This document shows, piece by piece, positions 7,127 to 11,986 of a DNA stretch of 11,986 nt. The notes below the pieces were generated by a model. That model was given only the letters and a program-made list of their open reading frames with translations. It made no database searches and was not told where the DNA came from. The first letter of the stretch is position 1. Each line of letters starts with the position of its first letter. Both the position numbers and the translations under genes were made by a program. Origin of the DNA: an uncultured Clostridia bacterium (lineage in GTDB: Bacteria > Bacillota > Clostridia > TANB77 > CAG-508); NCBI GenBank assembly GCA_934149115.1, contig CAKPDW010000049.1, forward strand, positions 1 to 11,986, in the 5' to 3' direction.

Positions 7127-8392
7127 TTATTCTTCTATGTTTTTTCTTTCTATATGTGCTCCTAATTTTCTGAATTTTGCTTCTATATTTTCATATCCTC
7201 TGTCAATATGGTGAAGATTAAATACTTCAGTGACTCCGTTTGCACTTGCTCCTGCCATAATTAGTGCTGCACCAGCTCTTAAATCTGTTGCATTTACAGG
7301 TGCACCATATAAATAATCGACTCCTTCAAAAATGGCTGTTTTACCTGATGTTGTTATTTTGGCTCCCATTTTATTCAATTCTTGTGTATATTGAAATCTT
7401 GAATCCCATATGCTTTCATTTATTATGCTTGTTCCAGCAGACATTGATAAAACTACGCCCATTTGTGATTGCAAATCAGTAGGAAAGCCTGGATATGGTA
7501 GAGTTTTTACAGTTGCTTTTGTTGTTCTTTTTGTCCACCAAACTCTAACATGGTCTCCATTTGCATCAACATTTCCACCAATTTCTTGAATCTTTGCTAT
7601 AACTGGTTCTAAGTGTTTAGTAATACAGTTATGAATTGTTATATCTCCTTTTGAAGCAATTGCTGCAAGCATGAAGGTACCAGCTTCTATTTGATCTGGT
7701 ACTATAGAATATGTTGCGTTTCCTTTTAATTCTTTTACACCATTTATTTTAATAACGTCTGTTCCTGCGCCTCTTATGTCTGCTCCCATTGTATTTAAAA
7801 AGTTTGCAAGGTCAACTATATGTGGTTCTTTAGCAGCATTGTCTATTGTTGTTGTTCCCTCTGCTAAAACGCTTGCTAAAATAATGTTCATAGTTGCACC
7901 AACTGAAACGATATCCATATATATAGAATTAGCTTTTAATTTATCGCAAGTTGCTGTAATATTTCCACTTGATACGTCTACATGAGCTCCAAGAGCTTCA
8001 AAACCTTTTATATGTTGGTCAATAGGTCTTGGACCTAAGTTACATCCACCTGGTAAGCCTACTTCAGCGTGTCCACAACGACCAAGTAGAGCTCCTATTA
8101 AATAATAAGATGCTCTAAATTTTCTTGTAAGTTCCAAAGGTGCTGATGATGATTTTATATTTCTTGAATCTACTTGAATAGTGTGTCTGTTTATCCAAGT
8201 GATTTTTATTCCTAAACTTTCTAATATTTCACAATATGATTTTACATCACTTATGTTAGGTAAATTTTCTATAGTGCAAATTCCATTAATTAAAATTGTA
8301 GCAGGGATTATTGCGACTGCTGCGTTTTTTGCTCCACTTATTTTTACGTCTCCACGTAAAGGTGTAGGACCTGTGATAACTAATTTTTCCAA
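7127..8392 (-). CDS. murA: UDP-N-acetylglucosamine 1-carboxyvinyltransferase (TTG start)
   Basis: MurA transfers enolpyruvate from phosphoenolpyruvate to UDP-GlcNAc, the first committed step of peptidoglycan synthesis, in the cytoplasm. The 421 residues match the family. Lys22 and Asn23 in SGAKNAA, the catalytic loop Cys117 in LPGGCNLGPRPIDQH (the Cys to which fosfomycin attaches), and the Asp near 306 in FPTDLQSQ are all present; a Cys here predicts normal fosfomycin sensitivity of the enzyme. The GGCNLGPRPIDQHIKG form resembles the second Gram-positive paralogue (MurA2/MurZ/MurAB), so a second murA elsewhere is possible. The start is TTG behind GGGGG with a seven-base gap; there is no other usual start codon before an in-frame stop at 8432. 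Upstream is a 159-base gap, then spoIIR in the same direction. The walJ-like gene follows closely. Confidence 0.96.
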   Translation of the reverse strand: MEKLVITGPTPLRGDVKISGAKNAAVAIIPATILINGICTIENLPNISDVKSYCEILESLGIKITWINRHTIQVDSRNIKSSSAPLELTRKFRASYYLIGALLGRCGHAEVGLPGGCNLGPRPIDQHIKGFEALGAHVDVSSGNITATCDKLKANSIYMDIVSVGATMNIILASVLAEGTTTIDNAAKEPHIVDLANFLNTMGADIRGAGTDVIKINGVKELKGNATYSIVPDQIEAGTFMLAAIASKGDITIHNCITKHLEPVIAKIQEIGGNVDANGDHVRVWWTKRTTKATVKTLPYPGFPTDLQSQMGVVLSMSAGTSIINESIWDSRFQYTQELNKMGAKITTSGKTAIFEGVDYLYGAPVNATDLRAGAALIMAGASANGVTEVFNLHHIDRGYENIEAKFRKLGAHIERKNIEE

Positions 8393-8410
8393 AATTATAC
8401 CCCCAATTTG

Positions 8411-8438
8411 ATTATATTGATTATAGGATTTTTAGCAA
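8411..8438 (-). promoter_or_regulatory. Possible promoter of murA
   Basis: On the minus strand TTGCTA (8433-8438), 16 bases, TATAAT (8411-8416). The transcript would begin only about 12 bases before the start codon, barely covering the GGGGG site, so the second TATAAT at 8420-8425 further upstream may be the real -10 box, though its -35 box is poor. Confidence 0.35.
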
Positions 8439-8471
8439 AAAAATATATGTAGTAAAATTTTTTATCCTATA
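8422..8471. repeat. Spaced inverted repeat in the murA upstream region
   Basis: TATAGGAT (8422-8429) and its exact reverse complement ATCCTATA (8464-8471), 34 bases apart. The left arm overlaps a -10-like box. It could be a regulator binding site pair; the AT-rich setting makes chance possible. Confidence 0.3.
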
Positions 8472-8551
8472 TATAAAATAACTTTTACTCGTTCTTTGAA
8501 TATATCATAAAAAATAGGTATTGACAAGAAAAATGCTAAAAAAATGCTATA

Positions 8552-9157
8552 TTATAGATTGTTAATAAAGTCGACCAACTTAAATTTGAATTTATAATTT
8601 GATTCATTAGATGATACTAATGAATTGCTTTCATTTGATAATGTGTTTTCTAAAATGATTTCAGATTCTTCTGGTAATTCACATGTAGAAGAATCAATTA
8701 AACACATTGGAGGAAAAAGAACACACCACCAGTTTTTCCCTTCGGCTTTTCCTATTTTTATTTTTAAACCATCATAATATCCAGATGGTAATATGATGTT
8801 TTCATATTTTTTCTGAGGGTAATAGGAATTTCCTATTTCAAATGAAGCTGTATATTGATAACCTTGTTCTGCTATAGCGGAATCGATTATTTGTTGTAAT
8901 TCAGATTGATGTGAGTTGAGAAATTCGACTAATTCTTTTTTATTATCAAAAGAAAAGTTTTTTAAATATGTTACTACTTTGTCTCTTATATATATTTTTA
9001 AATCTTGATCTTCTTTTGAATCACTATTGGCAATAACATGTAGGCGAAATAATGTATCTTCTAAATTATTTGATACTGAGTATGAGTATGAAAATGAATA
9101 GAAAATAAAATAAAAAATAAATAAAAATAAAATAATAAAAATTTTTTTTGCGTTCAT
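8552..9157 (-). CDS. spoIIR: Stage II sporulation protein R
   Basis: SpoIIR is made in the forespore, exported to the intermembrane space, and activates the protease SpoIIGA, which matures sigma-E in the mother cell. This 201-residue protein has a positively charged start and one hydrophobic export segment (about 5-26), then the conserved FRLHVIANSDSKEDQ (about 37-51), a helical middle region, the LPSGYYDGLKIKIGKAEG strand region, and the hallmark NWWCVLFPPMC near residues 142-152. The C-terminal tail is divergent and ends shortly after, somewhat shorter than the B. subtilis protein (about 224). The ATG is preceded by AAAGGAGG, a very strong site. Expression in Bacillus is by sigma-F; I found no convincing sigma-F promoter in the 138-base gap upstream. 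It is transcribed away from the gene at 9296 and towards murA. Confidence 0.93.
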   Translation of the reverse strand: MNAKKIFIILFLFIFYFIFYSFSYSYSVSNNLEDTLFRLHVIANSDSKEDQDLKIYIRDKVVTYLKNFSFDNKKELVEFLNSHQSELQQIIDSAIAEQGYQYTASFEIGNSYYPQKKYENIILPSGYYDGLKIKIGKAEGKNWWCVLFPPMCLIDSSTCELPEESEIILENTLSNESNSLVSSNESNYKFKFKLVDFINNL

Positions 9158-9237
9158 GATAACCTCCTTTTCAGTTATATAAAGTATTGACAGTTTTTGG
9201 ATAAATATTCATGTCGAAAAACGTAAAACGATTATAC

Positions 9238-9266
9238 TTGACTGATAAAAAACTTGATGGTAAAAT
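9238..9266 (+). promoter_or_regulatory. Sigma-A promoter of the unrecognised gene at 9296
   Basis: TTGACT (9238-9243), a 17-base spacer and TAAAAT (9261-9266). The start of transcription would be near 9273, about 23 bases before the GTG start, leaving just room for the ribosome binding site. This also argues against the earlier TTG at 9254, which lies inside the promoter. Confidence 0.6.
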
Positions 9267-9271
9267 TTACC
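9259..9271. promoter_or_regulatory. Perfect 13-base palindrome over the -10 box (candidate operator)
   Basis: GGTAAA and TTTACC flank a single A. The palindrome covers the whole -10 box (9261-9266) and reaches towards the predicted transcription start, the usual place for a repressor operator. No binding protein can be named. Confidence 0.35.
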
Positions 9272-9282
9272 AAAAGAAACCT

Positions 9283-9288
9283 AGGAGG
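9283..9288 (+). promoter_or_regulatory. Ribosome binding site fixing the GTG start at 9296
   Basis: AGGAGG followed by seven bases and GTG. An in-frame ATG at 9290 is only one base from the site, too close to be used. Confidence 0.65.
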
Positions 9289-9295
9289 GATGATT

Positions 9296-9778
9296 GTGGT
9301 TGAAAATAGTGAAACACAGAAGTATTGCAGTTTATATGTGAATGAAATGCATTTAGTGGTAATGTTAACACCATATGTTGAAAAAGAAGTTGAAAAAGGT
9401 AATGAAATTATTACAATATTAGATGAAGGTTTAGAAAATGAAGTAAATATAATAATGAAAAAAATAAATTTAGGAAAATCAAAAAAAGCAAAAATGAAAA
9501 AGATAAGATGGGGAAGAAATTTATTGTCAATGGAGCAAATTGCTGAAATTGAAAACAAAATTATATTGGTAAAAGGTAATTATAATTATATAAAGAAAAT
9601 TAATAGTGTTTTAAAGAAAAATAATAAAGTCATAAATTGTTTTGATATTGATACTTTTGAGGATAATTCTAGAGAAATTTTGGAAAATCATTTTGCAATT
9701 TTAAATACAAGTGGTGAGAGAAAAATATCAGAAATGTTTGGCATACAAAAGAAGTTAAAAGGTATATTGACTAAATAG
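9296..9778 (+). CDS. Unrecognised 160-residue protein (GTG start)
   Basis: I do not recognise this protein. It is soluble-looking, with no signal peptide or membrane segment. The first half has CSLYVNEMHLVVMLTPYVEK (11-30) and an acidic stretch TILDEGLENEV (40-50); then a lysine-rich segment (about 56-75: KKINLGKSKKAKMKKIRWGR); the second half has beta-like strands NKIILVKGNYNYIKKIN (87-103) and KVINCFDIDTF (111-121) and an amphipathic C-terminus. The alternating strand-helix pattern could be a small alpha/beta fold, and the basic patch could bind nucleic acid or membrane, but neither is shown. It has its own promoter, is divergent from spoIIR, and is followed by the pyrophosphorylase-mutase gene, whose promoter overlaps its last codons. 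Confidence 0.75.
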   Translation: MVENSETQKYCSLYVNEMHLVVMLTPYVEKEVEKGNEIITILDEGLENEVNIIMKKINLGKSKKAKMKKIRWGRNLLSMEQIAEIENKIILVKGNYNYIKKINSVLKKNNKVINCFDIDTFEDNSREILENHFAILNTSGERKISEMFGIQKKLKGILTK

Positions 9779-9795
9779 AATGAATAGTATAAGAT
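9767..9795 (+). promoter_or_regulatory. Probable sigma-A promoter of the pyrophosphorylase-mutase gene
   Basis: TTGACT (9767-9772), 17 bases, TAAGAT (9790-9795), with an overlapping TATAAG. The -35 box lies in the last codons of the preceding gene and the leader would be about 47 bases. The arrangement TTGAC(A/T), 15 bases, TATAAGAT is the same as in the promoter at 2281-2309. Confidence 0.5.
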
Positions 9796-9848
9796 ATGTT
9801 TGATTTGATTTGTAATATTTATTTAAAGGAAGGAGTCTGAGATAAAAA

Positions 9849-11986
9849 ATGAACGAAAAATATGAAAAAGCAAAAAGTCTTGTAAAAAAATATAATCAAG
9901 AACACTTGCTAAAATTTTATGATGAATTAGACGATGAAAAAAAAGAAGAATTGCTTGATCAAATTTTGTCAATTGATTTTGAGTTAATGGATACACTTTA
10001 TAAGAATGCAAAAAAACCAATAGACTTAAAAGATGTAACAGTGGAACCAATTGATTATGTAGATAAATCAAAATTAACTGCAACAGAGACAAAAGAATAT
10101 GAAGCAAAAGGTGAAGAAGCAATTAAATCAAACAAATTTGCTGTAGTTACAATGGCAGGAGGTCAAGGAACTAGATTAGGACATAAAGGTCCAAAGGGTA
10201 CTTTTGATATGGGATTGCCATCACATAAATCATTATTTGAATTATTATGTGATACACTAAAAAGAGCAAATGAAAAGTATGGAGTTACTATTCCTTGGTA
10301 CATAATGACAAGTAGAGAGAATAACAAGGCAACAGTTGAATTTTTTAAAGAACATAAATATTTTGGTTATCCTAAGACATCAATAAAATTTTTTATTCAA
10401 GGCGAATTACCTATGATAAGTGTTGACGGAAAAATATTGTTAGATGAAAACAAAATGGTGAAAAAAGCAGCTGATGGCCATGGTGGAACTTTAAAAGCTA
10501 TGGGAAAAGAGAAGATTATTAAACAAATGAAAGAAGATGGAATCGAATGGATTTTTGTAAGTGGTGTTGATAATGTTCTTGTAAAATCAGTTGATCCATT
10601 ATTAATAGGAATGTCAATTGAAAATAAAGTTTTAGGATCAGTAAAAACAATTGAAAAAACAGATCCTAAAGAAAAAGTTGGTGTATTCTGTAGAAAAAAT
10701 AAAAAAGTAGGTGTTATAGAATATACTGAAATTTCCGATGAAATGGCTCAAATGAGAGACAAGTATGGCGCTTTAGTTTATGGAGATGCTAATGCTATTT
10801 TCCATTTATATAATATAAAAGGTTTAGAAAAAGTAAGTGATTTAAGATTACCTTATCACACAGCTTTTAAAAAAGCTAAATATGTAGATGAGAATGGAAA
10901 ATTAATTGTACCTAAAGAGCCTAATGCTTATAAATTTGAACTATTTATATTTGATTCTTATGAAATGCTTGATGATGTTGTAGTTTTAAGAGTAAAAAGA
11001 GAAGAAGAATTTGCACCAATTAAAAATGCAGAGGGTCAAGATAGTCCAGAAACAGCAAGAAAATTATATACTGATTATTGGAATAAAATGGCATATATGG
11101 CTCAATATGAAAAATGGTGTGAAGATCCAGATATAGATGAAGAAACAAAACAGGAATTACTTGAAATCAAAGGAAATGATGAAGAAATTAAAGATCGTTT
11201 TTATAAATCTTTAGATTTCGGAACAGCTGGCTTAAGAGGTGTAATTGGAGCAGGAACTAATAGAATGAATAAATATACTGTTTCAAAAGCTACACAAGGA
11301 TTAGCTAATTATATTTTAAAGCAAGGAACTGAAAAGAAGGGTGTAGTTATTTCTTATGATTCAAGAAGAATGTCAAAAGAATTTAGTGAATATACAGCTT
11401 TATGCTTGAATGCTAACGGAATAAAGACATATAAATTCGAAGACTTAAGACCAGTTCCAGAATTGTCTTTTGCTGTTAGGGAATTAGGAGCTACAGCTGG
11501 AATTATGATTACAGCTAGTCATAATCCACCTCAATATAACGGATATAAAGTTTATTGGGAAGATGGTGCTCAAATTGTTGCACCAAGAGATAGAGAAATT
11601 ATTGAAGAAGTAAATAAAGTTACTGAATATTCTATGGTTAAAACAATGTCAAGAGAAGAGGCAGGAGAGAAAAAATTATATCATCTAATTGGTAATGCTA
11701 TAGATAAGAGATATATTGAAGCATTGAAGTCTCAATCAATTCACCCAGAGGTTACTCACGAAATGGGAAAAGATATAAAGATAGTATATACTCCATTACA
11801 TGGCGCTGGAAATAAGCCAGTACAAAGAGTTCTAGAAGAGCTTGGATTTGAACACGTTTATGTTGTTCCAGAACAAGAATTACCAGATGGTAATTTTCCA
11901 ACAGTTGACTATCCAAATCCAGAAGTTGCAAAAGCATATGATTTGGCATTAAAATTAGCTAAAAAAGTTGATGCTGATATAATATT
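9849..11986 (+). CDS. Fused UDP-sugar pyrophosphorylase (UAP1/UDPGP family) and PgcA-type phosphohexomutase (C-terminus outside window)
   Basis: One uninterrupted frame encodes 712 residues and leaves the window. Residues 1 to about 405 are a UDPGP-family uridylyltransferase close to eukaryotic UDP-GlcNAc pyrophosphorylase: MAGGQGTRLG (102-111) and GPKGTFDMGLP (114-124) bind UTP; ADGHGG, SGVDNVLVKSVDP (Asp241) and EYTEIS follow, then FELFIFDS and VLRVKREEEFAPIKNA. From about 411 a phosphohexomutase of the PgcA/PGM2 type begins (YEKWCEDP, FGTAGLRG at 457-464) with the phosphoserine motif TASHNPPQYNGYK (Ser557). The metal loop and the sugar-binding loop lie beyond the edge; about 270 more residues are expected. 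Together they would turn a hexose 6-phosphate into the 1-phosphate and then a UDP-sugar. Sugar identity is unclear: the first domain suggests GlcNAc-1-P, the mutase type suggests glucose. AAGGAG is 13 bases before the ATG, longer than usual. Confidence 0.93.
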   Translation, partial: MNEKYEKAKSLVKKYNQEHLLKFYDELDDEKKEELLDQILSIDFELMDTLYKNAKKPIDLKDVTVEPIDYVDKSKLTATETKEYEAKGEEAIKSNKFAVVTMAGGQGTRLGHKGPKGTFDMGLPSHKSLFELLCDTLKRANEKYGVTIPWYIMTSRENNKATVEFFKEHKYFGYPKTSIKFFIQGELPMISVDGKILLDENKMVKKAADGHGGTLKAMGKEKIIKQMKEDGIEWIFVSGVDNVLVKSVDPLLIGMSIENKVLGSVKTIEKTDPKEKVGVFCRKNKKVGVIEYTEISDEMAQMRDKYGALVYGDANAIFHLYNIKGLEKVSDLRLPYHTAFKKAKYVDENGKLIVPKEPNAYKFELFIFDSYEMLDDVVVLRVKREEEFAPIKNAEGQDSPETARKLYTDYWNKMAYMAQYEKWCEDPDIDEETKQELLEIKGNDEEIKDRFYKSLDFGTAGLRGVIGAGTNRMNKYTVSKATQGLANYILKQGTEKKGVVISYDSRRMSKEFSEYTALCLNANGIKTYKFEDLRPVPELSFAVRELGATAGIMITASHNPPQYNGYKVYWEDGAQIVAPRDREIIEEVNKVTEYSMVKTMSREEAGEKKLYHLIGNAIDKRYIEALKSQSIHPEVTHEMGKDIKIVYTPLHGAGNKPVQRVLEELGFEHVYVVPEQELPDGNFPTVDYPNPEVAKAYDLALKLAKKVDADII

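Noticed and set aside
7264..8411. Plus-strand open frames over murA
   Set aside because: Antisense shadows of a highly conserved enzyme gene.
8521..8551. TTGACA with TATATT as a promoter reading antisense into spoIIR
   Set aside because: The spacer is about 21 bases, outside the normal range, and no gene follows on that strand.
9158..9237. Sigma-F promoter for spoIIR
   Set aside because: A GTATA-like -35 can be found, but the matching -10 element is poor, so no site is claimed.
9232..9558. Minus-strand open frame rich in Phe and Ile, resembling a membrane protein
   Set aside because: Antisense of the lysine-rich gene at 9296 (Lys codons read as Phe), a common artefact in AT-rich DNA.
9823..10122. 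Open frame on the minus strand, leucine- and histidine-rich
   Set aside because: It is the antisense shadow of the pyrophosphorylase domain, has no ribosome binding site, and its composition follows from the AT-rich codons on the other strand.
11752..11949. Open frame on the minus strand inside the mutase part
   Set aside because: Antisense to a clear mutase domain, with no independent support.

Overview
The window is an AT-rich stretch of a spore-forming, probably anaerobic Firmicute of the Clostridia type. The evidence is the set of sporulation genes (a GerM-like protein, SpmA, SpmB, SpoIIR and an AbrB/SpoVT-type regulator), strong GGAGG-type ribosome binding sites with TTG and GTG starts, and a large 2-hydroxyacyl-CoA dehydratase activase-like protein of the kind found in anaerobes. 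No rRNA, tRNA, CRISPR array, insertion sequence or phage gene was seen. It reads as ordinary chromosomal backbone with a few unusual genes.

Layout. 1-2250 (minus): the N-terminal 750 residues of a large activase-like protein with two BadF/HgdC ATPase domains in one chain. 2421-2960 (plus): a single-domain GerM-like lipid-free membrane-anchored protein, convergent with a 56-residue unrecognised protein with a proline-rich tail (2963-3133, minus). 3228-4813 (plus): a two-gene operon of nucleic-acid methyltransferases, a TrmN6/YabB-like N6-adenine methyltransferase and RsmI, read from a near-consensus sigma-A promoter. A bidirectional terminator lies between rsmI and a convergent abrB-like gene (4843-5100, minus). 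5240-6338 (plus): spmA-spmB. 6324-8392 (minus): walJ/yycJ-like hydrolase and murA, an operon read murA then walJ. 8552-9157 (minus): spoIIR. 9296-9778 (plus): a conserved-looking protein I do not recognise. 9849 to the window end (plus): an in-frame fusion of a eukaryote-like UDP-sugar pyrophosphorylase (UAP1/UDPGP family) with a PgcA-type phosphohexomutase.

How they work together. Several genes touch the cell envelope and its remodelling in sporulation: MurA begins peptidoglycan precursor synthesis from UDP-GlcNAc, WalJ is linked in other Firmicutes to cell-wall and division control, SpmA/SpmB act in spore core dehydration, SpoIIR carries the forespore-to-mother-cell signal that activates sigma-E, and GerM-type proteins act in the sporulation envelope. 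The fused pyrophosphorylase-mutase would make an activated UDP-sugar from a hexose 6-phosphate in one polypeptide. The trmN-like/rsmI/abrB block keeps the Bacillus yabB-yabC-abrB order (minus yazA), including the convergent abrB.

The strongest points for a second look are the pyrophosphorylase-mutase fusion, the single-chain pseudo-dimer activase with duplicated iron-sulfur cysteines, and the two unrecognised genes. I did not find a clearly new defence or mobile system here. No intergenic gap exceeds 300 bases.
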